Translations under genes and position numbers: made by a program
DNA from: Akkermansiaceae bacterium
Lineage (GTDB): Bacteria > Verrucomicrobiota > Verrucomicrobiia > Verrucomicrobiales > Akkermansiaceae
NCBI GenBank assembly: GCA_021200315.1
Contig: JAJQGU010000030.1
Location: forward strand, 19,194 to 83,193
Direction of reading: 5' to 3'
DNA: 64,000 nucleotides
In this document: positions 8,672-16,595 of the stretch, piece by piece
Position numbering within the stretch: the first letter of the stretch is position 1
How the letters are laid out: the number at the start of each line of letters is the position of its first letter
Notes under the pieces: generated by a model
Databases searched by the model: none
What the model was told of the DNA's origin: nothing
Seen by the model: only the letters and a program-made list of their open reading frames with translations

Positions 8672-10363
8672 ATGTCCTATCCGTCTTTTGTCTTCTCCCT
8701 GCTCCTTCGTCTCGCGCCAGTGTTTTGCGCATGCCTGGCCGGGTGCGTCTCTTCGCCGATTCCCGCCCCCGTGATGCCGCGCGTCTCGCGGGCGCAGACG
8801 CCGGACGCCGCCTTGGTCGCCGTCGCCCGCGAGCAGTGGTATATTCTGGCCGACTCATCCCGGCAGAAAGAGTGGAGCGCGGCGCTCCAGAAGTACAACC
8901 GCGCGCTCGATCTGCTGTTCCGCCGCGTGCGCTACGATCACTTCGGCCCCCCGCATCGGCGCCTCCGCCCGGACAGCTGCGGCTTCCGCATCGCCCTCGG
9001 CGAGGGCCTCGGAGTCGATTTCGATCCCGAAGACGTCTACGAGGATCTCGTGCCCGCCGCGGATATTGACTTGGACGATCTCGAAGAACGCTGCACCGTG
9101 CCCGGCGCGGGCATCCCTCTGGCGGGCGTGGTGCTCCCCGAAAAGGCCGGGGAACTCGGCGCCTTCCGCGTGATCAAGGGCAGGAGGAATGTCCATTCTC
9201 TCACGGCGGTTCTCACGTTCCCGAAGGATCCGCGCAGCCGCGAGCTGCCCGTGATGAGGCTCTTCTCCCGCCTCAACCGCGAACGTGTGCCCATCGGACG
9301 CTGGCAATACGAGCTGGCCGCCGATTTTTCGGCACCCATCGCTCTCTACTGGCAGATGACGGACGTGCAGAGCATGAGGCTCCTCGGCCTGTTCCGCCCG
9401 ATGAAGGCGGTGGACGTGACCGGTCTCTCGTTCAACGAGCCGTACAATCCTAACAAGATTCCCGTGGTGCTTACGCACGGGCTGATGTCGAGCCCCAACA
9501 CTTTTTCCAATCTCGTCAATCGCCTGCTCCGGGATCCGGAGATCCGCAGAAACTATCAGTTCTGGTACTTCGGCTACCCCACGGGGATACCCTGGATGGT
9601 GAGCGCGGCAGACTACCGCGAGGCTCTCCGCGAAGCGAGGCGGGAGCTCGACCCGCGCAGACGCAACAGACGATGGGATGAAATGGTTGTGATCGGGCAT
9701 TCGATGGGCGGGCTGATTACGCGCTACAGCCTGAGCCGGGAACCCTGGCTTCTTCTGAAAGGTTCTCTCTCCTCCAAAGGCGAACGGGAGTTCTTCCAAC
9801 CCTGGTACATCGATCATCCCTTCGCCGACACGGGGCACGAGACTTTCCGCAAGTCTTTTTATTTCCGCCCCCTGGAGGAACCGAAGCGCGCGATCTACCT
9901 GGCCACGCCGCATCGCGGCGCCCCCTTTGCCGACAACTGGATAGCCGCCATCGGCTCGTGGCTCATCCGCATTCCCGTGCAGCTGGTCACTGAAGCGGTG
10001 AAGGTGGCCACTTTCCAGGAGGACATGTTCATTTTCCGGCCGCAGGAGCTGGTGCGGAGTTTCACGAGCATCAACCAGCTCTCGCCCCGCAGCGGCCCGC
10101 TGAAGAATCTTTCGTCCGTACCGCTGCGCCGGGTGCCCTCTCATTCCGTCATCGGCGACCGGGGACGCGGCGACACGCCGCGCAGCTCGGACGGCATTGT
10201 GCCCTACTGGTCGAGCCACCTCGGCTGGAGCAATTCGGAAAAGATCGTGCCCCACGATCACAGCGTGCAGGACGACCCCGCCACCGCCGAAGAGGTGATG
10301 CGCATCCTGAAGCTCCACCTCGCCGAACTCGGCCGCGCTTCATCCGCCCGGCGCGGAAAATAG
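8672..10363 (+). CDS. Lipoprotein alpha/beta-hydrolase (esterase/lipase-like)
   Basis: A 563-residue protein. The start at 8672 gives a signal peptide with lipobox LAGC (Cys25). The C-terminal half is an alpha/beta hydrolase: VVLTHGLMSSPNTF (oxyanion strand), GHSMGG with nucleophile Ser344, LATPHRGAPFAD, and a late HDHSVQDDP segment that can supply the catalytic His. The N-terminal 270 residues are an extra beta-rich part unlike a simple lipase. The enzyme is probably tethered to the outer membrane or periplasm; the substrate (lipid or ester) cannot be told. An in-frame start 138 bp upstream would lose the signal peptide. A TTGATT box (8621-8626) with a weak -10 lies upstream. Confidence 0.88.
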   Translation: MSYPSFVFSLLLRLAPVFCACLAGCVSSPIPAPVMPRVSRAQTPDAALVAVAREQWYILADSSRQKEWSAALQKYNRALDLLFRRVRYDHFGPPHRRLRPDSCGFRIALGEGLGVDFDPEDVYEDLVPAADIDLDDLEERCTVPGAGIPLAGVVLPEKAGELGAFRVIKGRRNVHSLTAVLTFPKDPRSRELPVMRLFSRLNRERVPIGRWQYELAADFSAPIALYWQMTDVQSMRLLGLFRPMKAVDVTGLSFNEPYNPNKIPVVLTHGLMSSPNTFSNLVNRLLRDPEIRRNYQFWYFGYPTGIPWMVSAADYREALREARRELDPRRRNRRWDEMVVIGHSMGGLITRYSLSREPWLLLKGSLSSKGEREFFQPWYIDHPFADTGHETFRKSFYFRPLEEPKRAIYLATPHRGAPFADNWIAAIGSWLIRIPVQLVTEAVKVATFQEDMFIFRPQELVRSFTSINQLSPRSGPLKNLSSVPLRRVPSHSVIGDRGRGDTPRSSDGIVPYWSSHLGWSNSEKIVPHDHSVQDDPATAEEVMRILKLHLAELGRASSARRGK

Positions 10364-10540
10364 TCCGCCGCGCTCACCCCCCATGCACGGAATCGCGCGG
10401 CGGCGGAGGGCGAATTCAATGTGGAGGATGAATGCAGTCTGTAGTGTAAAGGACAGAAAAAGTGTGGAGTTGGGGTGGCGCGGGATGTGAAGAACGGAGT
10501 TTTGGGAAGAGGGGAAATTCGGAAGATAGAGAGAGGCCGA

Positions 10541-10564
10541 TGTATGGCGGATTTTGAATCCGCT
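10541..10564 (+). repeat. Short palindromic repeat, copy 1
   Basis: TGTATGGCGGATT, loop TTG, AATCCGCT. GCGGATT (10547-10553) pairs with AATCCGC (10557-10563). Confidence 0.75.
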
Positions 10565-10720
10565 GTCAATACGAAAATTCAAATTCTCTTGATAAAAATA
10601 TGCTTGCGCTCTGTTTTCATTTCGTGGATTTCGGCCTGAATTTATATAATGACATTATGTATTTTCAGTGCGAAATATTGTGTTCAGAATGGATTATACA
10701 CGAATTTCAGGGGGCGTTTT

Positions 10721-10744
10721 TGTATGGCGGATTCAAAATCCGCT
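10721..10744 (-). repeat. Short palindromic repeat, copy 2, loop inverted
   Basis: Same 13-base left part and same right arm as copy 1, but the loop reads CAA, the reverse complement of TTG. The 17-base core is therefore an exact inverted copy. Spacing between copies is 180 bp. Confidence 0.75.
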
Positions 10745-10843
10745 ATGCTTTTTTCGTTCGTTCACGGGGGAGCGCGCGCCGACGGAAGGCCGGGCGTTCT
10801 CTCTCCCCCTCTGAACGGACTCTGCCACTAAATACAAAATAAA

Positions 10844-11590
10844 ATGAAAAGCATTGCCATTACCGCCGTGTCCGCTCTCCTCGCAGGCGCCTGCGCCTCG
10901 GCGGATACTTCGACCACGACCACGACGCTGGGGACGAATTACACCGTGACTATCACATTCGACCCGAGCTCCGCGTTTTCCACACTGACCGCCGGAACTG
11001 CGATCAGCGAGGCCAACTGTCTCACGCTCCTCAGCATCTCGAGCAGCAGCAACCCAATCGGCGCCGGCACGGGATACAGTTCCTCTGAGAACAACATCAC
11101 TCTCTCGGGCATTTACGGAACATCCGCCACCGCGGGTTCATCTCCCCTGGGTAGCTACATTTCCAATGTGAGCTGGGTTTACACCTGCTACGTGAACGGC
11201 GTTTCTCAGGAGAGCGACACGACGCTCGGGAACGCCGCATCGGCCATAGATTGGACGGACATCTCCACCGCCGCCCTGACGATGACCTACAGCTATACCT
11301 CCGGCAGCAGCACCCTCGGCACTACATTTTACCTCTCCTATGTGGATTCCACGAGCGGCGATGTGTACACCTATGTCGGATACGCCGCCGGCCTGCGCTA
11401 TTCCTCCCACTCCGGCACGGCGATCAACGTCGACACCGACTACGCGTCTCTCGTCTCCTATTCCACCGAGACGGCGTCCGTTTCCGAGGCCATCGCCCTG
11501 AACACGGCCGCCCTCGTGCCGGAACCGGCCACGGCCACGCTGAGTCTGCTGGCTCTCGCCGGGCTGGCCGTGCGCCGCCGCCGCGCCTGA
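10844..11590 (+). CDS. PEP-CTERM sorting-domain surface protein
   Basis: A 248-residue exported protein. The N-terminus (MKSIAITAVSALLAGACASA) is a signal peptide. The body is Ser/Thr/Gly/Tyr-rich with no recognised domain. The C-terminus has the full PEP-CTERM tripartite signal: VPEPATATLS, a hydrophobic helix and a basic RRRRA end. In known systems an exosortase (EpsH family) cuts at this signal and links the protein to the cell surface or exopolysaccharide. No exosortase lies in this window. Such proteins typically occur in many copies in Verrucomicrobiota. A strong hairpin follows at 11707. Confidence 0.9.
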   Translation: MKSIAITAVSALLAGACASADTSTTTTTLGTNYTVTITFDPSSAFSTLTAGTAISEANCLTLLSISSSSNPIGAGTGYSSSENNITLSGIYGTSATAGSSPLGSYISNVSWVYTCYVNGVSQESDTTLGNAASAIDWTDISTAALTMTYSYTSGSSTLGTTFYLSYVDSTSGDVYTYVGYAAGLRYSSHSGTAINVDTDYASLVSYSTETASVSEAIALNTAALVPEPATATLSLLALAGLAVRRRRA

Positions 11591-11706
11591 GAGCACGGCC
11601 GTCCGCGCGCTTCGAAGCGCGCGCCGGGCGGAGAGGCAATTCGCCCCGTCCGTCTGAAAAAATGAGTGAATTATTTTTCATACCGATCATCGATGCTGAT
11701 TAAGGG

Positions 11707-11745
11707 CTCCCTCCGCCGCAGACGCGGCGGAGGGAGAACCTTTTT
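11707..11745 (+). terminator. Rho-independent terminator
   Basis: A perfect 13-bp stem, 11707-11719 with 11724-11736, loop AGAC, then AACCTTTTT. It lies between the convergent PEP-CTERM gene and larB. Confidence 0.8.
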
Positions 11746-11760
11746 CGTGCGGGAAGCCGC

Positions 11761-12528
11761 TCACTTTCCGCTGCGCGAGTCCGCACGGACTTGCCGCGCA
11801 ATCAAATGCGCCGTAAATCCCGCGCCGAAGCCGTTGTCGATATTGACCACGCTCACGCCGCTGGAGCAGGTGTTGAGCATGGCGAGCAGAGGCGTGACGC
11901 CGCGCAGGGAGAGACCGTAGCCCACGCTGGTGGGCACGGCCAGCACAGGAGCCTCCACCAACCCCGCCACGACGCCGGGGAGGGCGCCTTCCATGCCGGC
12001 CACGGCCACCACGGCCGCAGCCCGGCGTATGGCGGCAAGCTCGCCCAGCAGGCGATGCAGGCCGGCGACGCCGCAGTCGTAGCGGCGAAGTACAGGCGTA
12101 CCCAGGAATTCAAGAGTTCCCGCCGCCTCTTCGGCCACGGGCATGTCCGATGTGCCGGCCGACACCACGGCCACGCAGGAGGCTCCGGGCGAGGGAGCCT
12201 CATTGCCTCCGACCACCAGCAGACGCGACGCCGGGTTGTACGCTCCCCCCGGAAAGGCGGCGAGCAGACCCTCCGCCTTTTCCGGCGAAAGGCGGGTGAC
12301 GAGTGCGCGCCCCGCCGTCTCGAGCAGCGCCTTCACGATCTCCGTCATCTGCCCGACGGTCTTGCTCTCGCCGAACACGACTTCGGCGCAGCCCGTGCGC
12401 CGCTTCCGATCCAGATCGAGCCGTGTGTGGCCGAGATCGCGGATTCCCGCGCCGTTCAGCAGGCCGGCGGCCTCGTCCTCCGAAAGGGAGCCTTCGCGGT
12501 ATCGCCGCAGAATGTCACGCGTGTTCAT
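11761..12528 (-). CDS. larB: Nickel-pincer cofactor biosynthesis protein LarB
   Basis: A 255-residue protein starting MNTRDILRRYREGSLSEDEA at 12528; the open frame continues upstream but overlaps larE. The N-terminus has a small helical part and LDLDRKRRTGCAEVVFGESKT; the C-terminal PurE-like half has AGTSDMPVAEEAA, VAGMEGALPGVVAGL, PTSVGYG and VVNIDNGFGAG. LarB carboxylates and hydrolyses nicotinic acid adenine dinucleotide to pyridinium-3,5-biscarboxylic acid mononucleotide, the first step in the nickel-pincer cofactor used by LarA-type racemases. Its ATG overlaps the larE stop (ATGA), implying translational coupling. larA and larC are not in the window. Confidence 0.95.
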   Translation of the reverse strand: MNTRDILRRYREGSLSEDEAAGLLNGAGIRDLGHTRLDLDRKRRTGCAEVVFGESKTVGQMTEIVKALLETAGRALVTRLSPEKAEGLLAAFPGGAYNPASRLLVVGGNEAPSPGASCVAVVSAGTSDMPVAEEAAGTLEFLGTPVLRRYDCGVAGLHRLLGELAAIRRAAAVVAVAGMEGALPGVVAGLVEAPVLAVPTSVGYGLSLRGVTPLLAMLNTCSSGVSVVNIDNGFGAGFTAHLIARQVRADSRSGK

Positions 12529-13349
12529 GCCAGCTTCACGTTCATGCTGCCGCGTCTGTACCCGCGGGGATCGAACGAGACGCGGGCGAGTCCCGTCGCT
12601 TTCCGGACGTTTTCCAACAACGCCTCGCCCGCCGCGGAGCGAGCTAGAGACGCCAGCGATTCCCGCGGCGTCTCGAGCGTGACCGAGCCGTCCCTGCGGC
12701 ACCGCACGCGGCAGGGGGAGCCCGCCGCCCTGCGCAGGAGCTCTTCCGCCGCCTCGATACGGCGCAGCAGCGGCTCCTCCACCTTCATGCCGTGCTCCAG
12801 CCGCGTGAGCAGACACGGAGACGACGGGGCGCGCACATATTCGGCCGGCACGCCCAGTTTCAGCCCCACTTCGGCGATCCCGGCCTTGTCCGCGCGGCAT
12901 TCGAGCCAGGGCGAGGCGACGCCTGCTTCGCCCAGCGCCCTGATGCCCGGCCGATAGTCCGACAGGTCGTCCGCATGCGTGCCGTCGCAGAGAATCGGGA
13001 ACCCCTCTCCGGCGGCAAGCTCCTTCATGGCGGTGAAGAGCGCCTTCTTGCACAGGTAGCAGCGCAGCGGAGGGTTGTTCTCCAGAGCGGCGGGCGTCCC
13101 GATCTCCAACACGATGTGCCGCACGCCGAACAGGCGGCAGAGAGAGCGGGCCGATTCGATTTCCCGCCCGATCATATAGGGCGCCGATGCCGTGATCGCC
13201 AGGCAGCGTTCCGCCCCCAGCGCACGCACGGCCGCCGCGGCGAGCACGGAGCTGTCCGCCCCGCCCGACAGGGCGACGGCGACCCGCTCCGCCCGGCGCA
13301 GCCACTCCGCGAGACGCCCCGACAATTCTTCCCCGATCAAATTCCCCAT
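12525..13349 (-). CDS. larE: LarE, ATP-dependent sulfur transferase of nickel-pincer cofactor synthesis
   Basis: A 274-residue protein starting MGNLIGEELSGRL at 13349. It has the PP-loop ALSGGADSS (residues 27-34), used for adenylation, RCYLCKK at about residues 97-102, and SPCLLTR with Cys179 at the position of the sacrificial sulfur-donating Cys known from Lactiplantibacillus LarE. Presence of that Cys suggests the one-turnover, cysteine-consuming chemistry, although Cys97/Cys100 might take part. LarE thiolates the LarB product. The start is 5 bp after the stop of the glycosyltransferase gene at 13355, so the three genes probably share a transcript. Confidence 0.95.
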   Translation of the reverse strand: MGNLIGEELSGRLAEWLRRAERVAVALSGGADSSVLAAAAVRALGAERCLAITASAPYMIGREIESARSLCRLFGVRHIVLEIGTPAALENNPPLRCYLCKKALFTAMKELAAGEGFPILCDGTHADDLSDYRPGIRALGEAGVASPWLECRADKAGIAEVGLKLGVPAEYVRAPSSPCLLTRLEHGMKVEEPLLRRIEAAEELLRRAAGSPCRVRCRRDGSVTLETPRESLASLARSAAGEALLENVRKATGLARVSFDPRGYRRGSMNVKLA

Positions 13350-13354
13350 GATTC

Positions 13355-14440
13355 TCAAGGCTTCGGCGGCGGGCAGGCTTCCATGGCGCGCACGCAGCGC
13401 TCCGCCACTTCGTCCCACGTGGGCTGAGGCAGCGTCTCAGGAAGCCCGCGGTCGGAAAGCGCGGCGTTGAGCTTAGCCTCGAATTCGCCGTATTTCTCGT
13501 TGGAGAAAAGATAGCGGGCGGGTACGTTTTCCCGGATGGGGGGAAGATCCGACGCGAGACAGGGCACCCCGGAAAGCAGACATTCCACCGGGGGCATGCC
13601 AAACCCCTCGTAGGCGGAGAAATACAGCGCCGCGCCGCACTCCCGGGACGAAATCCGCTTCAGTTCCCCGGCGGCGAGCCGCCCGTGCTCGATCCAGCGT
13701 TCGGGGGGCAGGGTTCCCTTCAAATCGGCGGGCAGGCGGCCGATGGCATGAATGCGCCGGCCGCGGGCCGCCGGCGTTTCGAGCCACCGGGACAGCCACT
13801 TCACGGCCTGGCGCGTCAGTTTGTGGGGAAAGGGGGAAACGTAGAGAAGGATGTCGTTCCCCTGCGCCCTTTCCCGTTTTTCCGCAGGCGGGAAACCGAT
13901 GCCTATCGGCACGGCGCGCACCCCAGGCGCCCATGCCTGAAAGCGTTCCACATTGAAGCGCGTGGAAGTCAGCACCAGATCGGCTGCTCTCAGCGCCCGG
14001 AGGCACAGCGTGCGGAAATACACCAGCTCGCGGGGGGGGAACGGAGATTCGCCCGCCTTCAGCCGTTGATAATATTCCCAGTTGATGTCATGCACGTAAC
14101 AGGCCGTCCGCGTCCTGCCCCCGGGGAGGAAGAAGGGCGGAAATCCCTTGGGCAGCAGCGCCCAGTCCGGAGCAATGCGGCGAATGGCCCGGCAAACGCC
14201 CCATTGATCCCAGAGAACGCGCTTCCAGCCCGAGGGGACGGCGCGTTCCATTTCATGCAGATGCACGTGCGGACCGCATTCCGCAAATGAGCTCTGGTAT
14301 TCGGCGTTCCCCAGTATGTGCAGCTCATCGATGTCGGAGCGTCCGGCGAGGGCGCGGGTCAACCCCAGAGAAACGTTGAGGATTCCCAGAGATTTGGTGG
14401 AGCGGAAGCTCTGGTCGGTGAGAGAGATGAGGACGCGCAT
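13355..14440 (-). CDS. GT4-family glycosyltransferase
   Basis: A 361-residue protein starting MRVLISLTDQSFRSTKSLGI. It is a GT-B-fold glycosyltransferase: an N-terminal acceptor domain, then ILLYVSPFPHK and the donor-site signature SAYEGFGMPPVECLLSGVPCLASDLP with the E-x7-E pattern. No membrane segment is seen, so it works at the cytoplasmic face. Likely role: adding a sugar to a lipid-linked cell-surface glycan. The Wzy/WaaL-like gene is transcribed divergently 91 bp away, which fits a surface-polysaccharide job. It is the first gene before larE-larB; the link to nickel cofactor synthesis is probably only transcriptional. Confidence 0.9.
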   Translation of the reverse strand: MRVLISLTDQSFRSTKSLGILNVSLGLTRALAGRSDIDELHILGNAEYQSSFAECGPHVHLHEMERAVPSGWKRVLWDQWGVCRAIRRIAPDWALLPKGFPPFFLPGGRTRTACYVHDINWEYYQRLKAGESPFPPRELVYFRTLCLRALRAADLVLTSTRFNVERFQAWAPGVRAVPIGIGFPPAEKRERAQGNDILLYVSPFPHKLTRQAVKWLSRWLETPAARGRRIHAIGRLPADLKGTLPPERWIEHGRLAAGELKRISSRECGAALYFSAYEGFGMPPVECLLSGVPCLASDLPPIRENVPARYLFSNEKYGEFEAKLNAALSDRGLPETLPQPTWDEVAERCVRAMEACPPPKP

Positions 14441-14453
14441 GGACTCTTCGCCT

Positions 14454-14482
14454 ATTCTTCCACGCCCGTTCTTGAAAGTCAA
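14454..14482 (-). promoter_or_regulatory. Promoter of the glycosyltransferase-larE-larB unit
   Basis: Minus strand: TTGACT (14482-14477), 17-bp spacer, AAGAAT (14459-14454, weak first base), 13 bases to the ATG. Confidence 0.5.
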
Positions 14483-14494
14483 GGGGAATTCCTC

Positions 14495-14523
14495 TTGCCA
14501 CCCGTTCCGGTTCATGTTAGAAT
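14495..14523 (+). promoter_or_regulatory. Promoter of the Wzy/WaaL-like gene, near-leaderless
   Basis: TTGCCA (14495-14500), 17-bp spacer, TAGAAT (14518-14523), then 8 bases to the ATG at 14532. Its -35 box is 12 bp from the divergent -35 box. Confidence 0.6.
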
Positions 14524-14531
14524 GAACGGGG

Positions 14532-16553
14532 ATGAAGGAAGGCAGACGGCGCTTGGCCGATTCGCGGGGGGGGGCGCTTGCGGCGGTTCTGCTGGCCGCG
14601 GGGGGGGTGCTCTCGCTGGCCTCCGGGGGGCAGATGGCATACGCCTCCTTCCCGACGGCGGCTTGGACGGCGGCGGCTCTGGCCGTGGTTTCGGCGGCGT
14701 TTTTCGCCGGATGCAGGACGGTGAGGCTGGGCGGATGGTCTTGGTTCTGCGTCGTGGGGGTGGGCGGGTATTTTCTGGTGCGCGCGGCCACCGGGTACAT
14801 CGAATACGCCAATTACGCCGAAGTGCCGGTGATCGTCGGCGGGATCGCCTTTTACGTAGCGGGCATCTACAGCGCGCACTCGTCCGGAGGCGGCGCCCTG
14901 CCGGTTCATCTGCTCGCCGGGGCTCTGCTCCTCCAGATGGCGGCCATGCTGGCGGCCTCATGGGGTGCGCCTCCCGTCTGGCTGGCGAACAGCCCTGTGC
15001 GGCTGGATGGATACAGGGTGACCTGCGCCGTGGGACTGCTTACGTACAAGAATTTTGCCGCCTTCTTCCTGGCGGCGGGCGGCATGGCGGCCATTCTTCA
15101 CGCGGCGGTGCGCGGGGAAAGACGCTTCGTCTTTTCCGCGTTGGTCGGGCTGGCGGCGCTCGGCGTGTCGTTTGTCTGCAAGTCGCGTTCGGCCTGGCTT
15201 CTGGCGCCCTTGGGCGTCTTGCTGGGCTGGGGCGCTTGGATGGCCTCGAGAAGCGTCTTGGGCAAACCCATCGGCTGGGCGGGCATCGCGGGGGCGCTGA
15301 CGCTGCTCCTCGCGCTGGCCGCCGTGGCTCTCGTGGGACTGCGCGACGGGATGGAAGCCGTTTTTTCAGGAGATTTCTCCTCTCACAGCCGTCTCGATCT
15401 CGCGAACTACGCCGCCATGGTGCCTCGGGAGGGTCTGGAAAGCCTGATCGGCACTGGCGCGCGGACGTTCCTGTGGGAGGTGCTGCCGTATGCCGGCTGG
15501 CTGGGCCATATGCCCAACTACGCGCACAATGAATATGTGCAGGGGTGGATGGATTACGGGTACATCGGGCTCGCCTCGATGTTCATTGTGCTGGTCGGCC
15601 ATGTGCTGGCGGCCGGGCGGCGCCTGAGTCTGCTGGATACGCCCGCCCGCCTGGGCGGTCTGACGGCGGCCTCCCTCATCGCGATTCTGGTTTCGCTGCA
15701 CGCCTGCGGCGAATTTATCTGGCATCAGCCGGCCTTTGTGCAGATGACGGCTTTTGCGCTGGGGCTGATGGCCTCCCCCGCCCGGAAACCGATCCGGGCC
15801 GAAGGCAAGGCCGGCAGGTGCGCCCTCGCTCTGCTGGCTCTGGCACTGGCCGCCCTGGCCGGATATTCCGCCTTCAAGCTGGCTCCCGGCTGGCTCGGCC
15901 AATGGAGATACGCCTCCGCCGTGGAGAGGGGGCTCCCCCTGCGGGAGCGTCTGGACGTACTGGCCCGGGTGGCGGCGGAATATCCGGATCCCGACGTGGT
16001 CGGAACCTATGGCCGCCTGATGTCGCAGACGCCCCCTTCCCCGGCGGAATGCGAACGCGTTCAGGAGCTCTTCGCCCAGGCGGCGGATGCCAATCCCCGC
16101 CACGTGATCAACGCTTATTCGCAGGCGGCCTATCTGGACGCGCTCGCGCGTTACAGCCAGGCCGAAGAGGTGCTGCGCCGCATGAGTATTCCCGGCGGCG
16201 TGCGCGCACAGGGCAATCTCTATTCCTGGCACAGTCTTTACGCGCTGCACTTGGCGGACTGGGGGCGCTCCCTGATGGACGCCCCCGCCCGGCGAGGAGA
16301 GGCTCTCTCCCTTCTCGATTACGCCTATTGTCTGTTGAAGAACAAAGGGTTTGAATCGGAAAGAGAGAAATCGGCCGAGGGGAATCGCGTCTATTTTTCC
16401 CGCAGTGAACAGAAAGCGTATCTGCGGCGGCTCGAGAACGAAATCCGGCTGCTTCGGCTGCTGAAGGTAGAGCCCGATCACGCGTGGAAGAGCTCCGCCT
16501 CCGGCCGCGGCCCGCTGTACCCCGAAGATGGCGCCCGCCCGCGCAGGAAATGA
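14532..16553 (+). CDS. O-antigen polymerase/ligase-like membrane protein with helical tail
   Basis: A 673-residue polytopic membrane protein with about 11-12 hydrophobic segments in the first 450 residues. The large periplasmic loop region has SRLDLANYAAMVP, IGTGARTF and NYAHNEYVQGWMDYGYIGL, matching the H-N-(x)n-E-x-G-x-x-G pattern of Wzy/WaaL (PF04932-type) enzymes. After the membrane part comes a soluble helical region of about 200 residues resembling TPRs (QELFAQAADANPRH, YSQAEEVLRRM). It either polymerises or attaches lipid-linked oligosaccharide; sequence alone does not decide. Divergent from a GT4 glycosyltransferase. Confidence 0.85.
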   Translation: MKEGRRRLADSRGGALAAVLLAAGGVLSLASGGQMAYASFPTAAWTAAALAVVSAAFFAGCRTVRLGGWSWFCVVGVGGYFLVRAATGYIEYANYAEVPVIVGGIAFYVAGIYSAHSSGGGALPVHLLAGALLLQMAAMLAASWGAPPVWLANSPVRLDGYRVTCAVGLLTYKNFAAFFLAAGGMAAILHAAVRGERRFVFSALVGLAALGVSFVCKSRSAWLLAPLGVLLGWGAWMASRSVLGKPIGWAGIAGALTLLLALAAVALVGLRDGMEAVFSGDFSSHSRLDLANYAAMVPREGLESLIGTGARTFLWEVLPYAGWLGHMPNYAHNEYVQGWMDYGYIGLASMFIVLVGHVLAAGRRLSLLDTPARLGGLTAASLIAILVSLHACGEFIWHQPAFVQMTAFALGLMASPARKPIRAEGKAGRCALALLALALAALAGYSAFKLAPGWLGQWRYASAVERGLPLRERLDVLARVAAEYPDPDVVGTYGRLMSQTPPSPAECERVQELFAQAADANPRHVINAYSQAAYLDALARYSQAEEVLRRMSIPGGVRAQGNLYSWHSLYALHLADWGRSLMDAPARRGEALSLLDYAYCLLKNKGFESEREKSAEGNRVYFSRSEQKAYLRRLENEIRLLRLLKVEPDHAWKSSASGRGPLYPEDGARPRRK

Positions 16554-16566
16554 ACGCCCCTCCCGC

Positions 16567-16595
16567 TTGCTTTCCTGTTCCCTCTTTGATAGAAT
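16567..16595 (+). promoter_or_regulatory. Promoter-like element overlapping the predicted start at 16594
   Basis: TTGCTT (16567-16572), 17-bp spacer, TAGAAT (16590-16595). If used, transcription would begin near 16602-16603, where an in-frame GTG lies at 16603. Confidence 0.35.

Larger units (their letters stand above)
10364..10843. other. 480-bp gene-free, partly AT-rich spacer
   Basis: No convincing gene. It holds two short hairpin repeats exactly 180 bp apart (separate entries); the DNA between and around them is far more AT-rich than the flanking genes. The promoter of the PEP-CTERM gene should lie here, but I see no clear match. Confidence 0.6.

Noticed and set aside
8855..10318. Minus-strand ORF of 487 codons opposite the esterase lipoprotein
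   Set aside because: Low-complexity Arg/His/Ala/Gly translation with no motifs; antisense shadow.
11605..11622. 18-base perfect palindrome GCGCGCTTCGAAGCGCGC after the PEP-CTERM gene
   Set aside because: No T-run, and a better terminator follows at 11707; in GC-rich DNA such palindromes arise easily.
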